Shown: piece after piece, positions 52,022-60,949 of the stretch | Layout of the letters: each line of letters opens with the position of its first letter | Numbering within the stretch: the first letter of the stretch is position 1 | Origin: Alphaproteobacteria bacterium | GTDB taxonomy: Bacteria; Planctomycetota; Phycisphaerae; UBA1845 | Length of the DNA stretch: 64,000 bases | Direction: 5' to 3' | Assembly: GCA_028285105.1 (NCBI GenBank) | Contig: JANQQE010000014.1 | Location: 62,001 to 126,000, forward strand | Program-made: the position numbers and the translations under genes | The notes under the pieces: generated by a model | Seen by the model: only the letters and a program-made list of their open reading frames with translations | Database searches by the model: none | Told to the model about the DNA's origin: nothing

Positions 52022-52915
52022 TTACGGCGACAGTTCATCCGCCGGACCTTCAACGCCACCGGGGCACTCGGTATCGACGAGGAATTCGTCCCAGCAGTAG
52101 TACTCCTCATCGCCAAAGTTCTGTTCGTCTTTGACCCTGCCGGCTTTGGTTTCTCGATTCCATTCGATTTGCGTCAACTTGCCCTGATTCGTGCGGAAGA
52201 TCTCGTAGAATGCGTTGTACGGAGATTCCATGTTTACACCGTAATAAATGTAATCACCGTTGTCGGCACTGTCTGGTATCACGTTTTCGTATCGAATATC
52301 GGCTTCGCCTGCCGCTTCGTTGCGATTCCACTCAATATCGATGAATGAACTCGGATCGTTCGGATTGCGATTCAGACTCCAGGTTCCGTCGGTCCCCATG
52401 AGGCTGGACTGTCCGGAGAACCAGTTGAAATCCGTGTACTCGCCGTCCTTGGTGATGAACATATTCCAATCGACAACCCCGCCATTGATCTGTCCCTGAA
52501 GCTCAGCCGAGAATGAATTTCCGTTGGCCATGAAATCGTATTCCCACGACCAGATACCACCGGCTTTCAACGTTGGCTGATGGTTGAACGACTCAACAAA
52601 ACTCGCAACCGGAATCACTAGATTCACGGTCAGAATCGTATTCCAAACCAAAACCGTTCCGCCCGAATAAAGCCAATTGGCTCGCGGCAAGACACCCGTG
52701 GTGCGCACCGTTGGTTCGCCGTTGGTGTCTGCATCTTCGGTGAAGTCATCGAAATTAATGACAAATGTTTCGGCTGGCGGAATATCGGGCGCTTCTTCGT
52801 TACCGCCTCCATCCCCACCGCCGTCGCCGGGCGGCATGGTCTCGACGCAACCGAGTCCGGCAAACATACATGCGAAAACCCCCAACCGCGCGATCCATTT
52901 TCTGCTATGCGTCAT
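52022..52915 (-). CDS. Large secreted lipoprotein
   Basis: 297 residues. The signal peptide MTHSRKWIARLGVFACMFAG ends in lipobox AGLGC with the lipidated cysteine near 23. A low-complexity linker (PPGDGGGDGGGNEEAPDIPP) follows, then a strand-rich domain with repeated W/E/F pairs (WSWEYDFMANGNSFSAEL, DWNMFITKDGEYTDFNWF), suggestive of a beta-sandwich. No family recognised. The upstream sequence holds GC-rich hairpins. Confidence 0.7.
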   Translation of the reverse strand: MTHSRKWIARLGVFACMFAGLGCVETMPPGDGGGDGGGNEEAPDIPPAETFVINFDDFTEDADTNGEPTVRTTGVLPRANWLYSGGTVLVWNTILTVNLVIPVASFVESFNHQPTLKAGGIWSWEYDFMANGNSFSAELQGQINGGVVDWNMFITKDGEYTDFNWFSGQSSLMGTDGTWSLNRNPNDPSSFIDIEWNRNEAAGEADIRYENVIPDSADNGDYIYYGVNMESPYNAFYEIFRTNQGKLTQIEWNRETKAGRVKDEQNFGDEEYYCWDEFLVDTECPGGVEGPADELSP

Positions 52916-53046
52916 GGTAGATTTCTCCTTTGTTCCAACATCATAAGATTGAATTCATGAATCTGCCGCAACAACGGCGGTGGCCCCATCAGCGCACCGC
53001 GCGGCCATCAAAATTGACCTGTTTCCTGTGCCGGAAATCGGGTCCC

Positions 53047-53147
53047 CCCTGATGATCCGGGGGCGTAACGGTGATCATACCAGCGAACCAAGTGTCATCT
53101 TCCATCCGAATCTGCCTCCCCCCGATTTCGCGCCAGATTCCGGGGGA
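53047..53147. other. GC-rich hairpins between two minus-strand genes
   Basis: TCCCCCCTGATGATCCGGGG (53043-53065) and TCCCCCCGATTTCGCGCCAG followed by ATTCCGGGGGA (53118-53147) each fold into a stem. The right one lies just behind the stop codon of the gene at 53166. No T runs, so terminator function is uncertain. Confidence 0.35.
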
Positions 53148-53165
53148 CGGCTCCGATTTTTCCAA

Positions 53166-53510
53166 CTACCTGTCCTGTTTCACGATCAAGGTTTCCATTT
53201 CGACCACATGGTTGTATTTGCTCAATTCTCGCTCCAACGTTTCCCGAAAACCCTCTTCAATCGCCACCGTGCCATCGTCATTTCGAATGCATGGAATCAA
53301 GGTCCGAACCTTGGTCTGTGGATGGCGTGCCGGGATCATGGCCGCTTCCTCGATGGAAAGGCTGAACATCTCACCCGTCGAAACGCAAACATAGTCGAAT
53401 CGATCCGGAATCGACGGATAGGGAGACGATTTGGGCATCAGCAAAAATGCGGCTAAACCGAACATCGCCAGCGCCGCAATGATTTTCCAATGTCGGGTGA
53501 ATCCGCCCAT
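53166..53510 (-). CDS. Small membrane-anchored hypothetical protein
   Basis: 114 residues from the ATG at 53510 (MGGFTRHWKIIAALAMFGLA). One N-terminal membrane helix, then a soluble part with RFDYVCVSTGEMFSLSIEEA, PARHPQTKVRTLIPCIRNDDG. The two-cysteine pattern (VCVSTG, IPCI) recalls small planctomycete proteins found near prepilins, but I cannot name the family. Its start is divergent to proC. Confidence 0.55.
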   Translation of the reverse strand: MGGFTRHWKIIAALAMFGLAAFLLMPKSSPYPSIPDRFDYVCVSTGEMFSLSIEEAAMIPARHPQTKVRTLIPCIRNDDGTVAIEEGFRETLERELSKYNHVVEMETLIVKQDR

Positions 53511-53659
53511 CCTCGCGATTATGCGACCCCGGTCCGGTGCCTGCAAATCATCCCTCGAAACAGTTCGCCCGATTCACCGAAATGAACACGCTCGCAGCCA
53601 TTTACAGCCTCATCCCGATTGGTCATCATGCACATATATGCGGTAAGGATTACCGAAAT

Positions 53660-53665
53660 GGAGGT
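53660..53665 (+). promoter_or_regulatory. Ribosome binding site deciding the proC TTG start
   Basis: GGAGGT six bases before TTG at 53671; no ATG or GTG is placed correctly relative to the conserved N-terminus. Confidence 0.75.
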
Positions 53666-53670
53666 TTGGG

Positions 53671-54489
53671 TTGCAGACGCAGTATGAAATCGCAGTGATC
53701 GGTAGCGGAAATGCCGCCGAAGGCGTCGTGCATGGCCTCCTGCGCAAAATGATTCTGCTCGACGACCGCATCATCGCCACCGATCCCAGCGCCGAGCGCC
53801 GAACCGCATTCGCGGACCGCTTCAAAATTGCAACCACCGATGACAACCGCCGAGCCGTTTCCGACAGCTACCTGATCCTGCTCGCCATCAAACCGCAGGT
53901 GTTCAAGGAAGTCTGCGCCGGTTTCGCCGATTTGATTCGCGACGATCACGTCATTGTCTCCATCATGGCCGGCGTACCCACGCAATTGATTGCAGCGCAG
54001 TTTCCAAACATCAAGGCCCGCGTCGTTCGCGTCATGCCCAATCTCGCGATGCACGTAGACGAGGGAATGGCGGGCATCTTCGCAGGACAGCACGCCACCG
54101 AAGCCGATGTCCTCCGCGCTCAGCGCGTCTTCGAAGCCGGCGGACGTGCGGTCGTTCTCAAAGACGAATCCATGATGGACGCGGTGACGGCTGTCTCCGG
54201 GACGGGGCCCGCATATTTCTACTTCTTTTGCGAAGCGATTATCGACGCAGGCCAAAAAGCGGGTCTGTCGCCGCAGGAAGCCAAACTGCTCGCGACGCAA
54301 ACGTGCCTTGGGGCGGCTCGCATGATGATCGAGTCGTCCGACCCGCCCGATGTCTTACGCAAGAAAGTCATGTCGCCCGGTGGAACCACCGAAGCCGCCA
54401 TTCAATCGCTCGACACCGACAAGGTCAGAGAGTGTTTGGAACGCGCTGTGCTGGCGGCATGGAATCGATCGAAGGAACTCGGTCATTGA
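53671..54489 (+). CDS. proC: Pyrroline-5-carboxylate reductase
   Basis: 272 residues from a TTG at 53671 behind a strong GGAGGT site. Reduces pyrroline-5-carboxylate to proline with NAD(P)H. Rossmann motif IAVIGSGNAAEGVVHGLL, then AIKPQV, SIMAGVP, VRVMPNLAMHVDEGM, and the conserved C-terminal signature TAVSGTGPAYFYFFCEAIID with MSPGGTTEAAIQSL. The length is normal. The P5C-type dehydrogenase gene begins 36 bases after its stop; the two share the intermediate P5C but act in opposite directions. Confidence 0.95.
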   Translation: MQTQYEIAVIGSGNAAEGVVHGLLRKMILLDDRIIATDPSAERRTAFADRFKIATTDDNRRAVSDSYLILLAIKPQVFKEVCAGFADLIRDDHVIVSIMAGVPTQLIAAQFPNIKARVVRVMPNLAMHVDEGMAGIFAGQHATEADVLRAQRVFEAGGRAVVLKDESMMDAVTAVSGTGPAYFYFFCEAIIDAGQKAGLSPQEAKLLATQTCLGAARMMIESSDPPDVLRKKVMSPGGTTEAAIQSLDTDKVRECLERAVLAAWNRSKELGH

Positions 54490-54525
54490 CCGCATCACGT
54501 AATTTATCCCAACGAGGAGATCTGT

Positions 54526-56076
54526 ATGTTACCCCCGTATCGCCCGGAACCGTATGTGGATTTCTCGCAGGAAGGCCCCCGCTCCAAGATGCTCGACGCC
54601 ATCGAGCAGGTCAGCCGACAACTCGGAAGCACCTACCCGCTGCGGATTGGTGGCAAGGAAATTACCACTGAGCAGAAGATCACGTCGATCTGCCCCGCCG
54701 CCCGCGATCAGGTGGTCGGTAGTGTCTGCAAAGCCAGCGCCGACCAAGCCGGTGAAGCTGTCGCCACCGCATATGAGACCTTCAAAATGTGGTCGCACTT
54801 CGACCCGGAAGGGCGCGCCCGCATTCTGTGTCGAGCAGCGGCGATCATGCGGCGGCGCGTCTACGAACTTTCGGCTTGGATGTGTTTTGAAGTCAGCAAA
54901 AGTTGGATCGAAGCCTATGCCGACGTGTGCGAAACGATCGACTTTTTGGATTTCTACGCCCGTGAAATGATGCGGCTTGCCGGTGGCCATGAAACCACAC
55001 CGTTTGAAGGCGAAGAAAACGAAGTGCGATACATTCCGCTCGGTGTTGTCGTGGTGATTCCGCCGTGGAACTTTCCGCTTGCGATTTGCGCGGGTATGAC
55101 GACGGCTGCCATCGTGACGGGCAACACCGTCGTCTTAAAACCTGCAAGCACCGCACCCGTCATCGCCGCAAAATTCGCCGAGATCATGATGGAGGCAGGC
55201 CTGCCGGATGGCGTGCTGAACTTTCTGCCAGGCAGTGGTGCTGAGGTCGGCGACGTTTTGGTGAACCATCCCAAAACACGATTGATTGCGTTCACCGGTT
55301 CGAAGGATGTCGGACTCGGCGTTTTCAAGAAAGCGGCTGTTGTTCACCCCGGCCAAATCTGGCTGAAGCGTACGATTCTCGAAATGGGCGGTAAGGATTG
55401 CATCGTCGTCGATCAGACGGCTGACCTTGACGAAGCCGCCAAGGGTGTCGTCGCAGCCGCATTCGGTTTTCAGGGTCAGAAGTGCTCGGCGTGTTCGCGA
55501 CTGATCGCCCACACTTCGATCTATGAAGAACTGTTGGAGAAGGTGGCTGAGGGCGCGAAGAAACTGACCATCGGTCACACCGCCAGCGCCGAGAACGTAT
55601 TCATGGGCGCGGTCATCGACGAATCGGCATACTCGAAAATCAACAATTACATCGACATCGGAAGGAAGGAAGGCCGCACGGTCCTCGCGGACGGCAACGT
55701 TCCCGACAACGGATTCTTCATTCCGCCAACCATCGTCGCCGACGTCGATCGAAATGCCCGTATCGCCCAGGAAGAAATCTTCGGACCGGTATTGGCAGTC
55801 ATCCGTGGTCGCAACTTCACCGAGATGCTCGACATCGCCAACGACACGGAGTACGGCTTAACCGGAGCGCTTTATTCCAACAACAGAAGCCGACTGGAAA
55901 AAGCCCGTCACGAATTCCACGTCGGCAATTTGTATCTGAACCGCAAATGCACCGGTGCGCTCGTAGACGTTCAGCCGTTTGGCGGCTTCAACATGTCGGG
56001 AACGGATTCAAAAGCCGGCGGTCGCGATTACTTGCAACTGTTCATGCAGGCCAAAACGATCTGCGAACAATTTTGA
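54526..56076 (+). CDS. Aldehyde dehydrogenase, probably glutamate-semialdehyde (P5C) dehydrogenase
   Basis: 516 residues. It oxidises glutamate-gamma-semialdehyde to glutamate with NAD. Motifs: VVIPPWNFPLAICAGMTTAA, KPASTAPVIAAKF, AFTGSKDVG, ILEMGGKDCIVV (general base glutamate), FGFQGQKCSACSRLI (catalytic cysteine, C-S-A-C) and EEIFGPVLAVI. These are the RocA/PutA-C group motifs, and FGGFNMSGTDSKAGGRDYL at the end agrees. Located downstream of proC with an AACGAGGAGATC ribosome site. Together they could form a proline/glutamate interconversion pair. Confidence 0.92.
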   Translation: MLPPYRPEPYVDFSQEGPRSKMLDAIEQVSRQLGSTYPLRIGGKEITTEQKITSICPAARDQVVGSVCKASADQAGEAVATAYETFKMWSHFDPEGRARILCRAAAIMRRRVYELSAWMCFEVSKSWIEAYADVCETIDFLDFYAREMMRLAGGHETTPFEGEENEVRYIPLGVVVVIPPWNFPLAICAGMTTAAIVTGNTVVLKPASTAPVIAAKFAEIMMEAGLPDGVLNFLPGSGAEVGDVLVNHPKTRLIAFTGSKDVGLGVFKKAAVVHPGQIWLKRTILEMGGKDCIVVDQTADLDEAAKGVVAAAFGFQGQKCSACSRLIAHTSIYEELLEKVAEGAKKLTIGHTASAENVFMGAVIDESAYSKINNYIDIGRKEGRTVLADGNVPDNGFFIPPTIVADVDRNARIAQEEIFGPVLAVIRGRNFTEMLDIANDTEYGLTGALYSNNRSRLEKARHEFHVGNLYLNRKCTGALVDVQPFGGFNMSGTDSKAGGRDYLQLFMQAKTICEQF

Positions 56077-56457
56077 TCGTTCGCAAAACGAATGGCCGAT
56101 AAGACGAATTCGGTCGCTGGTCTTGTCGGGGCGATTCGCCTCTTTGTGTGCCATTGGCTGCAAGACAGCCAATGTCTTTGAATACGCGCGAAGCGGCTGG
56201 CTTGAAAATACACCAAATTGCTGGCGATTTTCACAGCCACCGTTGACGAAAAAGGCGGTCATGGTACGATCATCGCCCGCAACGCCCCAAACGGGTAAAC
56301 ACCCCACATGCGGCGTGCGTCCGCTTGCAGCACCGATGGCAGCAGGCAACGGTCAGCCGAACGATCGAATCAGGCGATTGACCGAATCGGTCGATTGACG
56401 GAAGCAGTCGTTTGACGGACAGAGAACGACGAAGGTTCAAGAAAGACGAAGGTATTT
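56077..56457. other. Gap upstream of infA with short repeats
   Basis: 381 bases without a supported gene. Near the right end, three imperfect 17-18-base repeats of the form CGATTGACxGAATC (56371-56424, including GTCGATTGACGGAAGCA and GTCGTTTGACGGACAG) lie 40-90 bases before infA. They could be a regulatory or promoter element. Confidence 0.45.
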
Positions 56458-56697
56458 GTGGCCAAAACGGAAAGCATTCAACTGGAAGCCGTCGTCGTCA
56501 AGGCATTGCCCAATGCCATGTTCCTCGTCGAAGCCGAAATGGAAGGCGACGACAAGACCAAGCACGAAGCCCTATGCACGATCGCAGGCAAAATGCGAAA
56601 GTACTACATCCGAATCCTACCGGGCGACCGAGTCACCATAGAACTATCCCCCTACGACCTAACCCGCGGCCGGATTACCTACCGACATCGCAACTAA
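56458..56697 (+). CDS. infA: Translation initiation factor IF-1
   Basis: 79 residues from a GTG at 56458. The single OB-fold S1 domain is clear: [20 protein letters not shown], then [20 protein letters not shown] and [22 protein letters not shown]-1 binds the A site and helps IF-2 and IF-3 in start selection. Slightly longer than the usual 72 residues owing to a loop ([12 protein letters not shown]) in the middle. Confidence 0.93.
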   Translation: MAKTESIQLEAVVVKALPNAMFLVEAEMEGDDKTKHEALCTIAGKMRKYYIRILPGDRVTIELSPYDLTRGRITYRHRN

Positions 56698-56772
56698 CTT
56701 CCCAGTCAAGGTTATCCGACAAGATTGCCTGATCAATACTCAGCTCGCGAATGGGTGCGATTCTCATTTTGA

Positions 56773-57033
56773 GTGGATGCACTGGTCGAAATCGACGTTC
56801 AGCAAATCTTGAGTTGGTCGATGAATTCCTGGTGGGGATTTGAACAGCCCACCGGTAGCGGCGGCAGTTTCGGGTCTCCAGACCCGACGAGCGGATACAC
56901 TGTTAACAATGTGCATGGCCACAATTTGAATGGTGACTACGCCAATAATCTTTCACCGATTCGCTACTTTTCGACAACGGCAAACGACATGACGGACGTG
57001 GCGAATTCGCGGGTCTTTCCGTCAATGGTATAG
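56773..57033 (+). pseudogene. Remnant of a secreted beta-domain protein
   Basis: 86 residues, of which WWGFEQPTGSGGSFGSPDPT then SGYTVNNVHGHNLNGDYANNL match the pattern WxFGQPTGxGGxxGxPDPTSGxTGxNVxGxNLxGDY of a domain common in secreted planctomycete proteins. No signal peptide precedes it, and the frame ends just after STTANDMTDVANSRVFPSMV, where the domain would normally continue. It therefore looks like a broken fragment. Neighbouring bases in other frames gave no clear continuation. Confidence 0.55.
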
Positions 57034-57169
57034 GGTCTACCCATCCAATACTTATTCTTGGCGCGTTGGCACATTCGCGGTATTGTTCCGTAAGGTGAAT
57101 ACACAAGTCGCCTTTCCACAGGCCGGTGCTCGCGTTGATGGCCTTCTAATATCGAGTGCACATATACCC

Positions 57170-58276
57170 ATGCCAAATTCAAAACTCCGGCGGCAAATCG
57201 CCCGCCTCGCTGCGCAGTTGATGTACGAGCGCAGCGAATCCGAGTACTACACCGCCAAGCGAAAAGCCGCCTCGCGGCTGGGTCTCAACTTCAGACACAA
57301 CCCGCAAGAGCTGCCAGCCAACCGCGAAATCCGGGAAGAAGTGCAAGCGCTGGCCCGCATGCATGAAGGAGACCAACGAGACGACGACCTCTTGGAGATG
57401 CGCCTAACCGGCCTGCGAATCATGCGATTGCTGAAATCCTTCGAGCCGCGAATGATCGGCAGCGTCCTGACCGGGCACGTACGTAAGGGTTCTGACATCG
57501 ACATTCACCTGTTCACCGATTCCGTGTCAGCCGTCGGCGAAACGCTGGACCGATTTGGATTCGAACACGTTGTCGAACGCAAACGAATCATCAAGCACGC
57601 CGAAGAACGTATCTTCACGCACATTCACCTGCATGACAGATTCGACATCGAACTCACCGTATACCCGCGCGACAAAGTCGGGTATCGATTCAAGAGTTCA
57701 ATCACAGGAAAATCAATTGAGCGCGCATCAATTCCCGTACTCATCGCGATGATTCGAGAAAAACATCCGCAAGTCGATATCCCGGACGATGAACCGGAAG
57801 CAATCGATCGATACCTGCTCTGGTCCGCGCTCCTCAAGCCGCTTGAAGACGTCAAGCAGAATCCGCAGTGGCATCCCGAGGGCGACGCGCTGTACCACTC
57901 ACTTCAGGCATTTGAACTCGCGCGCGATGAATGTGGATATGACGCAGAGTTGATAACGGCCGCATTGCTGCACGACGTAGGAAAAGCAATCGATCGCCAC
58001 GACCACGTTGCCGCTGGCTTGGATGCACTCGACGGAACGCTCACCGATCGCGAAACATTCCTCATCGCCCATCACATGGACGCCCAAGCCTACACCCAGA
58101 AAACACTCGGGCACCGAGCAAAGTGCCGATTAGCGGCTTCGCCATGGTTCGATGACCTGATGACGCTAAGAGACATCGACAACCGCGCGAGACAACGCGG
58201 TGTCGAAGTATGCACGATCGACGAAGCCATCGACTACCTTCGCAACCTCGAATCAAATGAAGATTGGAATGATTGA
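57170..58276 (+). CDS. Nucleotidyltransferase-HD hydrolase fusion
   Basis: 368 residues from the ATG at 57170. An N-terminal helical region (1-90) is followed by a polymerase-beta-type nucleotidyltransferase core: GSVLTGHVRKGSDIDIHLF (G97-S98, D109, D111) and a third carboxylate in RFDIELTVYP (D159). Then an HD domain: WHPEGDALYHSLQAFELA (H243), LLHDVGKAIDRHDH (H268-D269), IAHHMDAQAY (H301/H302) and D337. The WHPEGD segment resembles the HD part of CCA-adding enzymes. Both active sites look complete. The substrate is unknown; a nucleotide-modifying and -removing pair in one chain is plausible. Confidence 0.8.
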   Translation: MPNSKLRRQIARLAAQLMYERSESEYYTAKRKAASRLGLNFRHNPQELPANREIREEVQALARMHEGDQRDDDLLEMRLTGLRIMRLLKSFEPRMIGSVLTGHVRKGSDIDIHLFTDSVSAVGETLDRFGFEHVVERKRIIKHAEERIFTHIHLHDRFDIELTVYPRDKVGYRFKSSITGKSIERASIPVLIAMIREKHPQVDIPDDEPEAIDRYLLWSALLKPLEDVKQNPQWHPEGDALYHSLQAFELARDECGYDAELITAALLHDVGKAIDRHDHVAAGLDALDGTLTDRETFLIAHHMDAQAYTQKTLGHRAKCRLAASPWFDDLMTLRDIDNRARQRGVEVCTIDEAIDYLRNLESNEDWND

Positions 58277-58284
58277 AACCAATA

Positions 58285-58301
58285 TCGGATCGACGATCCG
58301 A
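58285..58301. terminator. Possible bidirectional hairpin between convergent genes
   Basis: TCGGATCGACGATCCGA is a 7-bp perfect stem with a three-base loop in the 45-base gap between the HD protein gene and lpxB. No T run on either side. Confidence 0.3.
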
Positions 58302-58321
58302 ACTACTAATTTGCGGCAAAT

Positions 58322-59512
58322 CTAACGCGCGACAGAATACGAATTCAACGTATTGAGTAGTACGTTGGCAGCATTCTTAACCGCGCCGGTCTTAATCAGT
58401 GGCGAGATGGTTTGTGCGATGTCTTTGCGCATCTCGGCACGAACTTTATCATCCGATAGTAGCTCCAGCGCTTTTTCGGCGATGGGTTTGGTTGATCTGT
58501 AGTAAGGCATGAATTCCGGCACCATCTCTCTGCCGGCGATGATGTTGATTAGGGCTAGTTGTTTGGTGCTGATCAGCCAGCGGGCGACGAGGTGGTATCC
58601 TAGGCGACTTCCATTGTACATCACGATCATCGGCGTGTGGTAGTACGCCGTTTCGAGCGTTGACGTTCCGCTGGCGACGAGGGCCAAGTCGGCGGCTGAC
58701 AGGACTTCACCGTTCTCGCCTTCGTGGAGTGAAAAGGATACATCGCTACCTGCCAGCCCATTCTCGATGATTGGCCGCGTTCGCTCATTGGCAACGGAAA
58801 TGCAGAAGTGCGCTTCTGGAAATCGTTCGGCGATCGCCTTTGCCACTTCGACTTGACCGGGAAAAACTTCCTGCGTCACGTGGGCGCGAGAACCGGGCAG
58901 GATCGCAACAATCGGACTCCCTTTGGCTTTGATCGCATCCAGTTTTTCAGCGCTTACCGTTCGATTTTCCAACACGTCAAACAAAGGATGACCAACGTAG
59001 TCCGCATCGAGTCCGTAATCGCGGAAAAACTTTTCTTCGAATGGAAGGATGACGGCCAACTTGTTGACTCGGGCCCGCACACGTTTGACACGGCGTTCCG
59101 CCCATGCCCAGACCTGAGGCGCGATAAAGTAAAACACGGGGACGCCGGCGGCTTTGGCGTGCTTGGCGACGGGCAGGTTCAACGTTGGCGAGTCGATGAC
59201 CAGACACAGGTCGATCGGTCTTTCGTGGAGGCATCGCTTGCAGTTGCGCAGAACGGAGAGCGCCTTGGGGACGACTTTGATGATCCCGCCAGCCATCGCA
59301 GCGTGAGCGGTCATGTCGTCGATCGCCTCACAGCCAGCCTCCCGCATCATGGGGCCAGCCACGCCGATGAACCGAACGTTTGGATCGGAGGCTTGGACGG
59401 CACGGATTAGGTTGGCACCGTGAAGGTCGGCGCTTTGCTCAGCCGCACTGACAAAAATCAGCCGCTCGCCATTTGACGAAGCCAACGTTGACGATGCCAG
59501 CGTCTCACCCAT
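58322..59512 (-). CDS. lpxB: Lipid-A-disaccharide synthase
   Basis: 396 residues. Transfers GlcN-acyl from UDP-diacyl-GlcN to lipid X to form the lipid A disaccharide at the inner membrane. Family features: YFIAPQVWAWAERRVKRVRA, AVILPFEEKFF, YVGHPLFD, ILPGSRAHVTQEVFP, ADLALVASGTSTLETAYYHTPMIV. Two signature positions differ: the usual GExSGD is AEQSAD (24-29), and IDAPDFN is IDSPTLN. The gene indicates a lipopolysaccharide-type outer membrane. It is divergent from rpsB. Confidence 0.9.
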   Translation of the reverse strand: MGETLASSTLASSNGERLIFVSAAEQSADLHGANLIRAVQASDPNVRFIGVAGPMMREAGCEAIDDMTAHAAMAGGIIKVVPKALSVLRNCKRCLHERPIDLCLVIDSPTLNLPVAKHAKAAGVPVFYFIAPQVWAWAERRVKRVRARVNKLAVILPFEEKFFRDYGLDADYVGHPLFDVLENRTVSAEKLDAIKAKGSPIVAILPGSRAHVTQEVFPGQVEVAKAIAERFPEAHFCISVANERTRPIIENGLAGSDVSFSLHEGENGEVLSAADLALVASGTSTLETAYYHTPMIVMYNGSRLGYHLVARWLISTKQLALINIIAGREMVPEFMPYYRSTKPIAEKALELLSDDKVRAEMRKDIAQTISPLIKTGAVKNAANVLLNTLNSYSVAR

Positions 59513-59874
59513 TGAACCAAATGCCCGATTTCAATTGCTACCTCCATGTCAGCCCAAAAGAACGACAAACCTGTCGCAATCTAGCCATCGTCGCGCAATC
59601 TCGCAATTGGAGACGGACCCGTGGCAACTGGAATACCAGCCCGATCCAATTCTGGACCTCCCCCATCCAGCGTCAAAACAGCCGTAAGATGCCAGAATCC
59701 GGCATTTGGCCTCTGGCCGAAAAGGCCCGGCGAGTGCGCTCGAAATGCCCGCCACCCAACGCCCGAAGGCGTCCCGCTTCCCTTGATTCGACTGTGAAAC
59801 CTGATAATCTTCGCGGTTCTGTGCCCATCTGGGCAAATTGGTCGTTCCGATTATTTTCTTGCGGAGGATGTTCC
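59513..59874. other. Divergent intergenic region, likely rpsB leader
   Basis: 362 bases between lpxB and rpsB. Contains the promoter and leader of the rpsB cluster. An open frame runs in from the left but has no conserved residues until the S2 start. No RNA element was recognised. Confidence 0.45.
59863..59867 (+). promoter_or_regulatory. Ribosome binding site deciding the rpsB TTG start
   Basis: GGAGG seven bases before the TTG at 59875. The nearby ATG at 59868 is out of frame. Confidence 0.7.
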
Positions 59875-60738
59875 TTGGCGTCGGCATTGGTAAACGAATT
59901 GGTTGAATGTGGAATACACTTCGGCCACCGTGCGAGCCGCTGGAATCCAAAGATGAATCCGTACATCTTTGGTAAGCGCAACCTTATTCACATTATCGAT
60001 TTACGTGAAACTGTCAAAGGGTTGTTGCGGGCGAAGAAGTTCATCGCACAAGTGGTGTCCGAAGGTGGTGATGTGTTGTTTGTTGGGACGAAACGGCAGG
60101 CCCGGGGTGCGGTCGAAGACCACTCCAAGAGTTGCGGCATGCCATACGTTACCGAGCGATGGCTCGGGGGTACGCTGACCAACTTCGGCACGGTGAGGTC
60201 CCGCTTGGGGCGGCTTGAAGAACTCGAAGCCGAAGAAGCAAGCGGAGCCCTTCAGGAATACAGCAAAAAAGCGATCGCGACCCGCACGCGCGAACGGAAG
60301 AAAATCTTCCGCAACCTCTGCGGCATACGCGAAATGAACCGTCTGCCCAAGGCGCTCGTGATCATCGATGTCAGTCGCGAGCACATTGCGGTGCGCGAAG
60401 CACGCAAGCTGGGCATCCCCACGGTTTGCTTGATCGATACCGATTCCGATCCGGATTACGCAGACATTCCGATTCCCGGTAATGACGATGCGATCCGTTC
60501 GATCGACACCGTTTTGAAGCACCTCGCGAGCGCCGTCGAGTTGGGCAAAAAGTCGCGCCCCGCAAGATCGGAATCGAAGGATGAGTCGAAAGGGCCCAAA
60601 CGCCGCTCGAAGCGCGTGATGGCTCGCGCCGAAGACGATAACGCAGAAGCCGACAAAGCGGCTGGTGCAGCGGGTCTGTCGGAATCTGCCCAGGCGCCGG
60701 AATCGACCGAAGCTCCAACGCCTGAAGCAACCAGCTAG
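59875..60738 (+). CDS. rpsB: 30S ribosomal protein S2
   Basis: 287 residues from TTG at 59875 behind GGAGG. Conserved stretches: LVECGIHFGHRASRWNPKMN, YIFGKRNLIHIIDLRET, VLFVGTKRQA, VTERWLGGTLTNF, RLPKALVIIDVSREHIAVRE and LGIPTVCLIDTDSDPDYADI. The last ~55 residues (from about 235) are a charged, Ala/Glu/Ser-rich tail (PARSESKDESKGPKRRSKRV) not present in most S2 proteins. First gene of rpsB-tsf-pyrH-frr. Confidence 0.95.
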   Translation: MASALVNELVECGIHFGHRASRWNPKMNPYIFGKRNLIHIIDLRETVKGLLRAKKFIAQVVSEGGDVLFVGTKRQARGAVEDHSKSCGMPYVTERWLGGTLTNFGTVRSRLGRLEELEAEEASGALQEYSKKAIATRTRERKKIFRNLCGIREMNRLPKALVIIDVSREHIAVREARKLGIPTVCLIDTDSDPDYADIPIPGNDDAIRSIDTVLKHLASAVELGKKSRPARSESKDESKGPKRRSKRVMARAEDDNAEADKAAGAAGLSESAQAPESTEAPTPEATS

Positions 60739-60949
60739 TACAGTTCGCAGTCCGTTGGCTGCACTGTAGTTGGTTGCACTGAAATCGAATCGTAGACCGA
60801 TTTTCGATCGCAACATGTGATCGGGATGAAGCCCCATATGTACCTCCGTGTATATCAGTGGGCAATACGCCCTTCGTCTATCGGTCTAAACACATACTCA
60901 GTAAACCATCGGCGAATTTGTTGACGCCGGACGTAAGGAGATAGTTGCC

